A DNA stretch of 64,000 nucleotides from JBBTCX01 sp964494205 (GCA_964494205.1 CAZBRD010000001.1:1-64000); one strand, 5' to 3'; positions 1 to 8,465 are shown, counted from the stretch's first letter. Program-made: numbers and translations. Notes: generated by a model from the letters alone, not told the origin.

Positions 1-61
1 CAACAACTGGTATCTTGGAGGCAGGCCAGTTTCCTTTTCAAGTGCGGCTATTTAGAATCGC

Positions 62-1168
62 ATGGCGAAGGAAGAGACCAATCGAGTCTTCATTCTCGGA
101 GCGGGATTCTCTAAATCTGCTGGCATGCCACTGGCATCCGAACTTATTCCTTTATTACTCGATCGCGTTGGAATAAGAGACTACCCCGAACTTCAAGACT
201 GGATAAAGGACATCTCCGTTAGAATCTCAACCCTGAGAAGTGGCTTGGGAGGAAATTCTGAAACACCACTAAATGTCGAGGAACTTTTCGATTTTGCAAA
301 GCATGACATAGAACTCATGCGAATGTACCACCAGAGCCAAACGGGCGAATCTCCAAGTAGCGCGTGGCTCGATGCCAGCAAGAGCGTTGAAACTTGGCTC
401 GAATACTTTGAAGAGGATTTACTTGACATCCTCTTGCGCTCGCAGAAAAACTCAGATTGCACGAAGCTCACATCCTTCGTCGATGCACTTCGCCACGGCG
501 ATTGCATTTTGACTTTCAATTACGATACGTTGCTGGAGCAGACACTTCAGCATCGAAACAAGGGGTGGAATCACGGATTTGCAAATGAAGCCAACAACGG
601 CATTCCAATTCTTAAGCTCCATGGTTCGATCGATTGGTGGATTATTCATCAATCGATTCCACTCGGAAATACAGAGGAGCTCTTTGAAGGACGCTTCGAT
701 CCTGAAAACGCCACATCAAACGAGACAGAGAAGAGCAAGAACCAAAACCGATTCGGTTTGCGTCGCGCCCGTTCGATTGAGAACGTTCGTGCATTGAACA
801 ATATCGTGACGGATTTGGGTTGCTGGCCAAAGAACGCGCCGTTTCCAATCCCTGGACTTGGCGGGTTGGGATCGTACAAACCCCTTCATCAGCTACTGGG
901 GAGTGGGCTTGTGTGGCACAGCGCACTACAGGCGATAAAAAAGACAAGGGACCTTATTGTTGTAGGATGGTCAGCATCCGACTTCGATCGAATGGCGCGT
1001 TTCCACTTCGCATCGTCTACACGACTTCGCACCGATAAGTTTCACCGAATCGTCGTGATCGACCCAGATGCCCACAATGTTGCAGCACGTTTGAAGCCGG
1101 TTTTCGGAACGACTTGGGCACTCCCCGAATGCGTCGAGACGGTAGATTGGTCGCAGATAGGAAATTGA
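62..1168 (+). CDS. SIR2-like domain protein
   Basis: A 368-residue protein with a SIR2-like NAD-binding fold. Residues 13-17 read GAGFS within ILGAGFSKSAGMP, the glycine-rich nucleotide loop. TFNYDTLLE follows near residue 150, KLHGSIDWW near 184 (the SIR2 Asn/His-type region) and VVGWSASDFD near 300 (second glycine/serine loop). SIR2-like proteins of this type often act as NAD-consuming effectors in phage defence, but no partner such as HerA or an Argonaute is visible here, so the role is inferred. Base composition is visibly AT-richer than most of the window, which suggests transfer. There is no clear Shine-Dalgarno sequence before the ATG. The next gene starts 15 bases downstream on the same strand. 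Confidence 0.8.
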   Translation: MAKEETNRVFILGAGFSKSAGMPLASELIPLLLDRVGIRDYPELQDWIKDISVRISTLRSGLGGNSETPLNVEELFDFAKHDIELMRMYHQSQTGESPSSAWLDASKSVETWLEYFEEDLLDILLRSQKNSDCTKLTSFVDALRHGDCILTFNYDTLLEQTLQHRNKGWNHGFANEANNGIPILKLHGSIDWWIIHQSIPLGNTEELFEGRFDPENATSNETEKSKNQNRFGLRRARSIENVRALNNIVTDLGCWPKNAPFPIPGLGGLGSYKPLHQLLGSGLVWHSALQAIKKTRDLIVVGWSASDFDRMARFHFASSTRLRTDKFHRIVVIDPDAHNVAARLKPVFGTTWALPECVETVDWSQIGN

Positions 1169-1183
1169 AATTGGAGTAGAAAG

Positions 1184-1738
1184 ATGAATCGTTGGAAAAT
1201 TCTCTTCTCTTTAACTGTATTAGTAGGCATATCGTTTGTATCGGTAGGTCGGACCGCCCAGCGCCCGAATCCCGGTGAAACCGTCGACGGATACCTTGAG
1301 AGGATGCAATCAGACGGCGCTCTATTGAAGGGCTTGCGCGGAGTCAACGTCGATGCGGTTTGGAAGAACTTCAAGGAGAATGATGAGAATGACCGACTTA
1401 CGACCGCCGTAAAAGCACGCCTATTAGAGTGTGGAGTGCCGTTACGATCCGCGAGCGACAAAACACCACCCGGGAAACCAATCTTATTCTGTCAAATGGT
1501 TTATCTTGATCGTGGAGCGGGGAAAACGTTGCGTGTTGCAGCAGACTTGAGTGAGTTCGCCCAACTGGAGCGCGACAACTCGATTACGGTCTGGCACAAA
1601 ACGTGGGAGATCATTCGCGACCACGAAGTCGCGCAGCCAAACTTTGAGAACGACAAACGGTTTTTGCTTGAAGTGGTTGACAAGTTCTGCTTGGATTATC
1701 GTTTTGCCAACTCGGATGAGAAGAAGAGTGGGCCTTGA
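1184..1738 (+). CDS. Exported protein of unknown function
   Basis: 184 residues beginning with a signal peptide (MNRWKILFSLTVLVGISFVS). The rest is soluble and charged, with no family I recognise and three scattered cysteines. It lies 15 bases after the SIR2-like gene and shares its AT-rich composition, so the two may be co-transcribed and have arrived together. AGAAAG shortly before the ATG can serve as ribosome binding site. An exported protein beside a presumably cytoplasmic SIR2-like protein argues against a simple two-protein complex. Confidence 0.65.
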   Translation: MNRWKILFSLTVLVGISFVSVGRTAQRPNPGETVDGYLERMQSDGALLKGLRGVNVDAVWKNFKENDENDRLTTAVKARLLECGVPLRSASDKTPPGKPILFCQMVYLDRGAGKTLRVAADLSEFAQLERDNSITVWHKTWEIIRDHEVAQPNFENDKRFLLEVVDKFCLDYRFANSDEKKSGP

Positions 1739-1784
1739 TGCTCATTCATTGAAAACAAAACAATAAAAACAGGAGAAGTGCAAT

Positions 1785-2318
1785 ATGTTTAAGAAGTCGA
1801 ATCTCGTCCTCTTTGGTGCCACCGCGTTGTTGTTGTTTTGCAACCTCACCCACGCCCAATCTCAAAAAACCACCAACACTCTCACCCTCGGCAAGAAAGA
1901 GAATATGCCCAAAGCCAGCGTGTCCGACTTCGCCTGGCTGGCTGGGCATTGGAGCGGCGAAGGGCTCGGCGGAACATGCGAGGAAACCTGGGCGCCGCCG
2001 TTGGGCGATAGCGTCATTGGCCTGTTCCGTTTTCTCAAAGACGGCAAGACGCAGTTCACTGAATTCTTTTCGCTCGTCAAAGAAGGTGAAAGCCTCGTCC
2101 TAAAACTCAAACACTTCAACCCGGACATGACCGGCTGGGAAGAAAAAGACAAGCCCGTGCAGTTTCCGCTGGTGAAAGTCAGCACCAACGAAGCGAACTT
2201 CGACGGCCTCACCTATCGCAAGAAGGACGACGATACGCTCGAGGTCTACGTGGCTATCAAAGGCAAGGACGGCAACCTGCGTGAGGAAAAGTTCTCGTTC
2301 AAGCGAGTGAAGAAATAG
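1785..2318 (+). CDS. DUF6265 family exported protein
   Basis: 177 residues with a signal peptide ending near THAQS (about residue 25). The mature part matches the DUF6265 pattern: FAWLAGHWSGEGLGGTCEE near residues 49-67, then a beta-rich lipocalin-like body with phrases such as FFSLVKEGESLVLKLKHF. Function is unknown; the fold suggests binding of a small hydrophobic ligand. AGGAGA lies eight bases before the ATG. The gene runs the same way as the two upstream genes but has the GC-rich composition of the host. Confidence 0.8.
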   Translation: MFKKSNLVLFGATALLLFCNLTHAQSQKTTNTLTLGKKENMPKASVSDFAWLAGHWSGEGLGGTCEETWAPPLGDSVIGLFRFLKDGKTQFTEFFSLVKEGESLVLKLKHFNPDMTGWEEKDKPVQFPLVKVSTNEANFDGLTYRKKDDDTLEVYVAIKGKDGNLREEKFSFKRVKK

Positions 2319-2333
2319 ATCGGCAGAGCACGC

Positions 2334-2681
2334 TCAGCCAAGTTCCTCGTATTTCTCAACCAACTTCTTCGGCGCAGTATTGCACCACGCCAGCGCCAGC
2401 GCATTCTTCACGCTCGCCTTCTTCGCTTTCTTGAAATGAACATTCGTGGCCCCCAGTCGACCCCAGCCGCCGTTCACCGGTGAATATGCACCCGGCTCCG
2501 CATTCACTACGATCTTCTGCTGCTCCGGTTTCAGCTTGAGCATCCCTAATTCCTCGTCCTCAACCACGCGAATCGTCGCAAAGATTTTTCCCCCGACGCG
2601 AAAATCCGGATGGTCCATATGTGCGCTTTCGACTGCCCCCGGAAATCCAAGCGCCAACTGACGGAACGTCTCCGCGGTCAT
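2334..2681 (-). CDS. MmcQ/YjbR family protein
   Basis: 115 residues of the YjbR/MmcQ fold. Typical features are an N-terminal helix, FPGAVESAHMDHPDFRVGG near residues 14-32, KIFATI, and the C-terminal AWCNTAPKKLVEKY. YjbR has a double-wing DNA-binding-like fold and the molecular role of the family is not settled. The gene is convergent with the DUF6265 gene, 15 bases away. Length is normal for the family. Confidence 0.85.
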   Translation of the reverse strand: MTAETFRQLALGFPGAVESAHMDHPDFRVGGKIFATIRVVEDEELGMLKLKPEQQKIVVNAEPGAYSPVNGGWGRLGATNVHFKKAKKASVKNALALAWCNTAPKKLVEKYEELG

Positions 2682-2891
2682 GCAGTTTCTCCAATCGATC
2701 TCATTTCACTGTGGGCCCGCCCGTATGGTGAGCAATTCCTGCGCAATGCGCCTGCACCGCACTCAAACGGCCCCGTCAAATCTCGTCAACCCCTTGCCTG
2801 CCACTATACTACTCTCCAATAAATGGACATCCGCCGTATGCGCACCGGAGTTCGAGTGCCAAGGCGAGGCAGCCATTGAAAGGACCCACCC

Positions 2892-3626
2892 ATGCGACGA
2901 TACGCCCTACTGCTCTCGATGACACTCATCGCATTCTCCCTCACCGCCTGCTCGCCGACATCCACGGAAACGATCACCGTCACGTTCGATTTCTCCGAGG
3001 GCGCTCAGGGCTGGGTCGCGGGCGTGTCGGATTATTCCGTCGATCAGGAAGAGATCATCGAGTTCGAATCCGGCATTCAGGAATTACCCGACGAAATCGA
3101 CGGCGACGCGAGCGGCTTCTACGTCTCGAGCCAGAACCGCAGCGACGACCTCTTTGTGTATCTCAAGCGCCGCATCGGCGCGCAGATCACAGCCGATACA
3201 CAGCTCGAACCCGACACGACCTATCGCCTGAACTATACAATCACGCTGGCCTCCAACGCACAGAGCGGCTGCTCCGGCGTCGGCGGGGCACCGGGAGAGA
3301 GCGTCTACCTGAAAGTCGGCGGTTCCGTCGCCGAACCCACCACGCTGCCACCCGATGACACCGGCTACTACGCACTTAGCGTCGACAAGGGCATACAAAG
3401 CAACAGCGGTCCCGTCGCCACCGTCATCGGCGACATCGCCAACGGCCAAGCATGCGACGACCCCTCCAACGCGCCGTACGTCACCATCGTCCGCGAAGGC
3501 CGACACGAGACTCGCGTGCGTACCGACAGCAACGGCGACCTCTGGCTTCTCGTCGGCACCGACTCCGCGTTCGAAGGCCTGACGCAACTCTATTTCCAGA
3601 GCATCGTGGTCGAGCTGTCGAAGTAG
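2892..3626 (+). CDS. Lipoprotein with carbohydrate-binding-like body
   Basis: 244 residues. The first 20 form a lipoprotein signal ending FSLTAC, with Cys20 as the predicted lipid-modified residue. The mature part is beta-rich: VTFDFSEGAQGWVAGVSDY near residues 28-46 resembles the first strand of carbohydrate-binding-module-like jelly-rolls, and TYRLNYTITLASN and the C-terminal LTQLYFQSIVVEL fit the same fold. No catalytic site is recognisable. GAAAGGA lies before the ATG. The family is common around planctomycete surface proteins, but the assignment to a named domain is inference. Confidence 0.7.
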   Translation: MRRYALLLSMTLIAFSLTACSPTSTETITVTFDFSEGAQGWVAGVSDYSVDQEEIIEFESGIQELPDEIDGDASGFYVSSQNRSDDLFVYLKRRIGAQITADTQLEPDTTYRLNYTITLASNAQSGCSGVGGAPGESVYLKVGGSVAEPTTLPPDDTGYYALSVDKGIQSNSGPVATVIGDIANGQACDDPSNAPYVTIVREGRHETRVRTDSNGDLWLLVGTDSAFEGLTQLYFQSIVVELSK

Positions 3627-3634
3627 GATTTTCT

Positions 3635-4162
3635 GTGGAGTTCAAACTCGACCAAGCTGTTGAGGTTCTCAACCGCACGCCGAAGGTAGTGCGTGCGATG
3701 CTCGCTGGTCTCAGCGAACCCTGGGTGCGCAACAACTACGGCCCCGAAACGTTCAGTCCCTTCGATGTCGTCGGGCACCTGCTGCACGGCGAAAAGACCG
3801 ACTGGATGACTCGCGTACGCATCATTCTCGACCACGGCCCATCGAAACCATTCGCCGCGTTCGACCGTTACGCGATGTACGAGGAAAGCAGAGGCAAATC
3901 GATCAACCAATTACTCGATGAGTTTGAAACCTATCGCACGAAAAACCTGAGCGACCTCACCGCGCTCAACCTGTCGCCGGACAAACTCGATCTCAAAGGC
4001 ACGCACCCAGCACTCGGCACCGTCACGCTGCGACAACTGCTTTCCACCTGGGTCGTTCACGACCTCGGCCATCTGCACCAGATCGCCAAGTGCATGGCCT
4101 GGCAGTACCGCGAGAACGTCGGACCCTGGAAGGAGTATTTGACGATACTACCGAGAGAGTGA
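3635..4162 (+). CDS. DinB-like four-helix protein
   Basis: 175 residues starting at a GTG with AGGA six bases upstream; an upstream extension would run through the preceding lipoprotein gene in another frame, so this start is preferred. It looks like a DinB/DfsB four-helix bundle. FSPFDVVGHLLHGEKTDWM near residues 40-58 carries the first conserved His, and VVHDLGHLHQIAKCMAWQYR near residues 142-161 carries the HxxH pair that usually binds a metal. DinB-like proteins act as thiol-dependent transferases or unknown metalloenzymes. The next gene starts eight bases after the stop. Confidence 0.8.
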   Translation: MEFKLDQAVEVLNRTPKVVRAMLAGLSEPWVRNNYGPETFSPFDVVGHLLHGEKTDWMTRVRIILDHGPSKPFAAFDRYAMYEESRGKSINQLLDEFETYRTKNLSDLTALNLSPDKLDLKGTHPALGTVTLRQLLSTWVVHDLGHLHQIAKCMAWQYRENVGPWKEYLTILPRE

Positions 4163-4170
4163 GCACGACG

Positions 4171-4530
4171 ATGCCGATTTCCAAGTATCCGCCAGGCGAA
4201 CAAGTCCCCGATTCCGAAAAGTATGTCCCTCTGCAAGTACGACTCTCGCTCGCAGTGAGCAGCATGTTCATGTTTGCGATCGCAGCGTACTTGTGGCTGA
4301 AGGGGGATAAGGAACCGCAGCAAGCAAAGGACTTTCCGTGGGTTTGTGTTCTCATTGTCCTTTGTGGCTGCTGCGAATTGGCTATGGCAACCTCTAAGAC
4401 GAGAGTACGATTTGCGAAGGCGGGTGTTTATTCTCTGTTTATTGTCGTCCTGGCAATGATCGTCTTTATGATCTTTCGTATCCCCGACATGATCGCGTCC
4501 GTCAAACAGACAATGCGAACACTCTTCTGA
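4171..4530 (+). CDS. Small membrane protein of unknown function
   Basis: 119 residues with three predicted membrane segments: about 27-45 (LAVSSMFMFAIAAYLW), 58-75 (PWVCVLIVLCGCCELA) and 88-107 (AGVYSLFIVVLAMIVFMIF). The ATG chosen lies eight bases after the stop of the DinB-like gene. Starting further upstream would add a soluble, overlapping N-terminus that reads as an out-of-frame copy of that gene. No family recognised. Confidence 0.6.
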   Translation: MPISKYPPGEQVPDSEKYVPLQVRLSLAVSSMFMFAIAAYLWLKGDKEPQQAKDFPWVCVLIVLCGCCELAMATSKTRVRFAKAGVYSLFIVVLAMIVFMIFRIPDMIASVKQTMRTLF

Positions 4531-4568
4531 TGTTTGCACCAAACGTTTAGTGGGAATGATGTCTTCGC

Positions 4569-5189
4569 CTACTCCACTCCCGAATGCATCCTCGGCCCCG
4601 GTGATTGCTTGCGAATGATCTTCGCCTCTTCCTTCAGCATGTGTTCCCATCGTTTGTCGACATCGCCCGCATCCGTCAATTGTCGCGCGAGGTCGATGAA
4701 CGTCTCGTAGTGACCGGCCTCGGACGCATACAAACTTCGATAAACTTTCGCCAACTCGCGATCCGTGCAGTGCTCACCGAGCAGATAGAATCGCTCGCAC
4801 GAGCGCGCCTCGATCAGCGCACTCACCATGAGTCGGTCCATCAACTCTTCCGGCCCGCGACTCCATCTCACCAAATCACGCAGCCCCGTCGCGTACGGGT
4901 TCGCGTGCGATTTGTTCAACCGGCCCCCGCGCCGCGAAATCAACTTGGCCACCAACCCCAGATGCTCCACCTCGTCCCGTGCGATCGCGGTCATGGCTGC
5001 CACCCAGTTCTCCGGCGGGTTCGGCTCCGGCCAGCGGTGGATCATCTCCAGTGCGTTGCTCGCCGCCTTCTTTTCCAGCCACGAGTGATCGTTGAGCAGC
5101 GCCATCGGCTCGCGGAGAACCTGCCCCGCCCACTCTGCCGGCGTAAACCAGTGCAACGGCAATGCCGAAATCGGTTCGTTCTTCTTCAT
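4569..5189 (-). CDS. miaE: MiaE-like tRNA-(ms2io6A) hydroxylase
   Basis: 206 residues with the ferritin-like di-iron pattern of MiaE. One iron-binding pair is in ARDEVEHLGLVAKLI (ExxH) and the second in SEAGHYETFIDLAR, with ALIEARSCERFYLL supplying a further Glu. MiaE hydroxylates the isopentenyl side chain of modified A37 in tRNAs reading U-starting codons. The start MKKNEP is preferred to an in-frame ATG 12 codons upstream because conservation begins with the sequence after it. No miaA or miaB is in the window. Confidence 0.85.
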   Translation of the reverse strand: MKKNEPISALPLHWFTPAEWAGQVLREPMALLNDHSWLEKKAASNALEMIHRWPEPNPPENWVAAMTAIARDEVEHLGLVAKLISRRGGRLNKSHANPYATGLRDLVRWSRGPEELMDRLMVSALIEARSCERFYLLGEHCTDRELAKVYRSLYASEAGHYETFIDLARQLTDAGDVDKRWEHMLKEEAKIIRKQSPGPRMHSGVE

Positions 5190-5295
5190 CGCGGATAATC
5201 TACGTAATTCCAGCGAATGATCCACGCGTCGTTGAATCGCCCTAGCCCGAGCGATAGCATGGCCTCATAGATGGTGCGAGGATTCGATCTTCGCT

Positions 5296-5319
5296 GGAGC
5301 GAGAATCCTTTCTCGCTCC
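5296..5319. repeat. GAGAATCCTTTCTC palindrome, copy 1
   Basis: A perfect palindromic element in which GGAGCGAGAA is answered by TTCTCGCTCC around a TCCT centre. It is nearly identical to the element at 32510-32533, which has GGTGCGAGAA instead. It lies just upstream of the E1 gene start, in the gap from the divergent miaE-like gene. Confidence 0.8.
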
Positions 5320-5369
5320 CCCAAAAAGCAAGAACCCCCGTTCGGAGTCGTACCTTGAGTTCAGTAGCC

Positions 5370-7682
5370 ATGAATCCTCCGCCGCGCCCAGCCACGAAAT
5401 TCAACATGAACCGCGCTCAGGTCGTCGACGAGAACTTCGTCAAGCGCGTGCGCGAATGGCGCGATTCATGCGGCGCGAGCACGCGCACTTCTTCCCCCCT
5501 TACTAAGGGGGGACAGAGGGGGGTCAATGCAGACGAGCCGATCCTCGAAGGAAGCCTGCTGACGCGCGGCGTAGCCATCGAACTCTTCGAATCGCAGATC
5601 ATCGCCCGCCACCAGGACATCATGTCGCGCGAAATGCGCGCCCGAAACGAAGGCTTCTACACCATCGGCAGCGCGGGCCACGAGGGCAATGCCGTCGTTG
5701 GCCGACTCACGCGTTACACCGACATCGCCTTTTTGCATTACCGGTCCGGCGCGTTCATGTCCGAACGCGCGCGACAAATCCCCGCCCTCGATTTTGTCCG
5801 CGACACCATGCTCAGCTTCGCAGCCAGCAGCGAAGATCAGATCTCCGGCGGCCGCCACAAAGTCTGGGGCAGTCGCAAACTCTGGGTGCCGCCGCAAACC
5901 AGCACCATCGCGAGCCACCTGCCCAAGTCCGTCGGCGCAGCCGTCGCCATCAGCCGCGCGAAACTTCTGAACTCTCCGCTGGAAATCCCGCACGACAGCA
6001 TCGCCGTCTGCTCATTCGGCGATGCCTCGGTGAATCACGCCGTCGCGCAGACAGCCTTCAACTTCGCCGCGTGGTCAACGTTCCAAAAAGTTCCGATGCC
6101 CATTCTGTTCGTCTGTGAAGACAACGGCATCGGCATCAGCGTCCAAACGCCGCACGGCTGGGTTGAGTCATCCATGAAGAATCGGCCCGGCTTCATGTAC
6201 TTCCAAGCGGACGGCCTCAACCTCGTCGACGCCTACGACATCACCGCGGAAGCCGTCGATTACTGCCGCGCGAAACGCTCGCCCGTTTTCCTGCACATGA
6301 AAACGGTTCGCCTTCTTGGCCACGCGGGCAGCGACGCCGAAACCGAGTACCACACGTTCGAGGAAATCGAATCAGCCGAGGCGCTCGATCCCCTCCTCTC
6401 TTCCGCGCGCATCATGCTCGAAACCGGCACAATGTCCGCTGACGAAATCCTCGACATGTACGAGAACATTCGCTCGCGCGTGAAAGAAGCCGCCACCTAC
6501 GCAGCCAAATCGCCGAAGCTGACGAGCGCCAAAGAGATCATTACGCCTCTCGCGCCGCTCAATCTCGACAAAGTCCACACTGAAGCGAAACGAAAGCCGA
6601 CCCAGAAGGAGCGAATCGAAATCTTCGGCGGCGAAAAAGACCTGCCGGAAAACGGTCCGCCGCGACACATGGCTGTCATCATCAACCAAGGCCTGCACGA
6701 CATCCTAATCAAATATCCGGAGTCGTTTATCTTTGGCGAAGACGTCGCGAAGAAAGGCGGTGTGTACCACGTCACCACCGGTTTGTTCAGTAAGTTCGGT
6801 GCGGGCCGTATCTTCAACACACTGCTCGACGAAACGACCATCCTCGGCCTCGCATCCGGCGCGGGCCACCTCGCCACGCTGCCGATCCCAGAAATCCAAT
6901 ACCTCGCCTACTACCACAACGCCGAGGACCAGGTGCGCGGCGAAGCCTGCTCGCTGCAGTTCTTCTCGAAGGACCAATTCCGCAACCCGATGGTCATCCG
7001 CATCAACGGCTGGGGTTATCAAAAAGGCTTCGGCGGCCACTTCCACAACGACAACAGCATCGCCGCACTTCGCGACGTGCCCGGCCTCATCATCTGCACA
7101 CCCTCGCGCGGCGACGACGCGGTGAAAATGATGCGTACGTGCATGGCCCTTGCGAAAGTCGATGGGCGCGTGGTCGCGTTCATCGAGCCCATCGCGCTCT
7201 ACATGACCAAAGATTTGTACGAACCCAAAGACCAGCAATGGTCCTTCGCGTATCCGCCGCCCGGCGAGATCATCGAATTCGGCCAGCCCGGCATCTACCA
7301 CGAAGACGCGAAAGATATGACCATCTTCACCTTCGCCAACGGCGTGCACATGTCGCTTCGCGCGGCGAAGACCCTGCGCGAAAAGCACAAGATCAACGCT
7401 CGCGTCATTGACCTGCGCTGGCTCAACCCGCTCAACGAAAAACTCATCGTTGAAGAATCGCTTCGCACGAAGCGCGTACTCGTCGTCGACGAAGGCCGCC
7501 GCGCCGCGGGCGTGTCAGAATCAATCCTCTCCGTCATTCACGAGAACTGTCGCACCGAAGTGAAAGCCGCGAGACTCAACGCGCTCGACACCTACGTCCC
7601 GCTCGGCCCAGCCGCCGACCTCGTCATCCCCAGCGAGAACGACGTCGTGCAGCACGCGCTGGCATTGATCAAGGAAAAGTAG
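5370..7682 (+). CDS. Fused E1 alpha-beta subunit of a 2-oxoacid dehydrogenase
   Basis: A 770-residue thiamine-diphosphate enzyme with both halves of an E1 component in one chain. The alpha half (about 60-385) carries CSFGDASVNH near 215 and CEDNGIGIS near 248, the ThDP/Mg loop. The beta half (about 430-765) has FGEDVAKKGGVYHV near 455, GEACSLQFF, and a transketolase C-terminal domain beginning near MTIFTFANGV. The order and motifs most resemble branched-chain 2-oxoacid dehydrogenase E1. No E2 or E3 gene is adjacent, so substrate and partner complex are uncertain. Residues about 41-52 (SPLTKGGQRGV) are encoded by a palindromic repeat inserted in frame. Start is ATG 5370; ATG 5406 is also possible. 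Confidence 0.88.
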   Translation: MNPPPRPATKFNMNRAQVVDENFVKRVREWRDSCGASTRTSSPLTKGGQRGVNADEPILEGSLLTRGVAIELFESQIIARHQDIMSREMRARNEGFYTIGSAGHEGNAVVGRLTRYTDIAFLHYRSGAFMSERARQIPALDFVRDTMLSFAASSEDQISGGRHKVWGSRKLWVPPQTSTIASHLPKSVGAAVAISRAKLLNSPLEIPHDSIAVCSFGDASVNHAVAQTAFNFAAWSTFQKVPMPILFVCEDNGIGISVQTPHGWVESSMKNRPGFMYFQADGLNLVDAYDITAEAVDYCRAKRSPVFLHMKTVRLLGHAGSDAETEYHTFEEIESAEALDPLLSSARIMLETGTMSADEILDMYENIRSRVKEAATYAAKSPKLTSAKEIITPLAPLNLDKVHTEAKRKPTQKERIEIFGGEKDLPENGPPRHMAVIINQGLHDILIKYPESFIFGEDVAKKGGVYHVTTGLFSKFGAGRIFNTLLDETTILGLASGAGHLATLPIPEIQYLAYYHNAEDQVRGEACSLQFFSKDQFRNPMVIRINGWGYQKGFGGHFHNDNSIAALRDVPGLIICTPSRGDDAVKMMRTCMALAKVDGRVVAFIEPIALYMTKDLYEPKDQQWSFAYPPPGEIIEFGQPGIYHEDAKDMTIFTFANGVHMSLRAAKTLREKHKINARVIDLRWLNPLNEKLIVEESLRTKRVLVVDEGRRAAGVSESILSVIHENCRTEVKAARLNALDTYVPLGPAADLVIPSENDVVQHALALIKEK
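5491..5524. repeat. C-run/G-run palindrome inside the E1 coding region
   Basis: CTTCCCCCCTTACTAAGGGG is followed by a G-rich tail (GGACAGAGGGGGGT). The core is a palindrome of C-run, TTACTAA, G-run. It is translated in frame within the poorly conserved N-terminal segment of the E1 gene. Its architecture parallels the elements at 47333-47375 and 51371-51412. Confidence 0.75.
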
Positions 7683-8395
7683 TGCCGAATTGGATAAATT
7701 TGCACAAAGGGTGGCATGGTCAAGCCGCAGCTTGGCCATGGCGAAGGTCGCGAAACATCAGAGCCCTTAGCGCAAACAACCACATCGCTTGGCCCCTACA
7801 GGTTCTGATCTGTCTTCTCGCACTCATCCCCGCCTGTCGCAAAGCTGACGAACTGCGAACGCCGAACGGCAAGCTCGTCTCTCGCAGCCAATACAAGAAA
7901 GACCACGAAGGCAACCACGTCCCGCACGGCACCTATGAGGGTTGGTACGAGAACGGCCGACTCCACATCACCGGCCGTTACGTCGACGGCCAACAGCACG
8001 GCCACTGGCAATCCTGGTACTCCAGCGGCAGGCCCTGGGGTTCATCTCACTACGAGAACGGCGAGCTTCGAGGCACGTCCACACTGTGGCGTCCCGACGG
8101 CACGATCAATTGGCAGTTCCTCTACGGCGACGGAAAAAGCGACCCAACGTACATCGCGTTCTATCCCAGCGGCCAGAAGAAATGGCGGGGCGTGGGCAAC
8201 GTCGTCCGCGGTCAATGGGTCGGCACAAGCCAATGGTTCAATGAAAACGGAACTGAAACATCCGCCCCGATAGGCCCCAACGGTCCGCTTATCTGGCCCG
8301 GTGACGGCGACTTCCCTCAATCCGAAATCCCGACGACAGACTCGCCGGAATCTGAAAACAAACCAACTCGAACCGAGCACATCGAAACACCTTAA
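7682..8395 (+). CDS. Lipoprotein with MORN-like (YwqK-type) repeats
   Basis: 237 residues from a GTG that overlaps the E1 stop codon (TAGTG). A lipobox LALIPAC places the modified Cys near residue 53. The mature part has repeated GxYxxGxxHGxWxxxYxxG units: GTYEGWYENGRLHITGRYVD, GQQHGHWQSWYSSGRPWG, ELRGTSTLWRPDG and so on, as in YwqK/MORN repeat proteins. Function is unknown, probably a surface or periplasmic scaffold. Residues about 10-21 derive from a palindromic repeat (7709-7742), giving an unusually long N-terminal region before the signal. A TTG at 7700 is another possible start but also precedes the repeat. Confidence 0.75.
   Translation: MPNWINLHKGWHGQAAAWPWRRSRNIRALSANNHIAWPLQVLICLLALIPACRKADELRTPNGKLVSRSQYKKDHEGNHVPHGTYEGWYENGRLHITGRYVDGQQHGHWQSWYSSGRPWGSSHYENGELRGTSTLWRPDGTINWQFLYGDGKSDPTYIAFYPSGQKKWRGVGNVVRGQWVGTSQWFNENGTETSAPIGPNGPLIWPGDGDFPQSEIPTTDSPESENKPTRTEHIETP
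7709..7742. repeat. Palindromic repeat GGTGGCAYGGTCAAGC, copy 1
   Basis: 34-base element: GGGTGGCATGGTCAAGC, a CGCA loop, then GCTTGGCCATGGC. The arms form an 11-bp stem with one G-U pair. Two near-identical copies lie at 14156-14189 and 54532-54565. This copy falls inside the N-terminal reading frame of the lipoprotein gene. Confidence 0.88.
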
Positions 8396-8413
8396 GTCGC
8401 CCACAAAAACACT

Positions 8414-8451
8414 GCGGCCCGCTCAGACGAATGATCGTCCAAACGGGCCGC
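8414..8451. terminator. Two-layer hairpin between convergent genes
   Basis: GCGGCCCG (8414-8421) is perfectly answered by CGGGCCGC (8444-8451), and the enclosed loop holds a second hairpin, GACGA-ATGA-TCGTC. It lies between the convergent MORN-like lipoprotein and DUF1579 genes. There is no clear T-run on either side, so it would be a non-canonical, possibly bidirectional terminator. Confidence 0.55.
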
Positions 8452-8465
8452 GAAAGCTAACACAC

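Noticed and set aside
1..61. Frame ending TAG at 53-55 that could be the tail of an upstream gene.
   Set aside because: Only 17 codons are visible and there is nothing to compare; it cannot be told from chance.
62..2318. A defence island at the window start.
   Set aside because: Only one SIR2-like gene is present; no second defence gene follows, and the upstream side is cut off.
3084..3587. A 167-codon minus-strand frame over the lipoprotein gene.
   Set aside because: The plus-strand gene has a lipobox, ribosome binding site and beta-rich fold; the antisense frame has none.
6705..7388. A 227-codon minus-strand frame inside the E1 gene.
   Set aside because: It lies wholly within a conserved coding region and is rich in Val, Asp and His typical of antisense reading.
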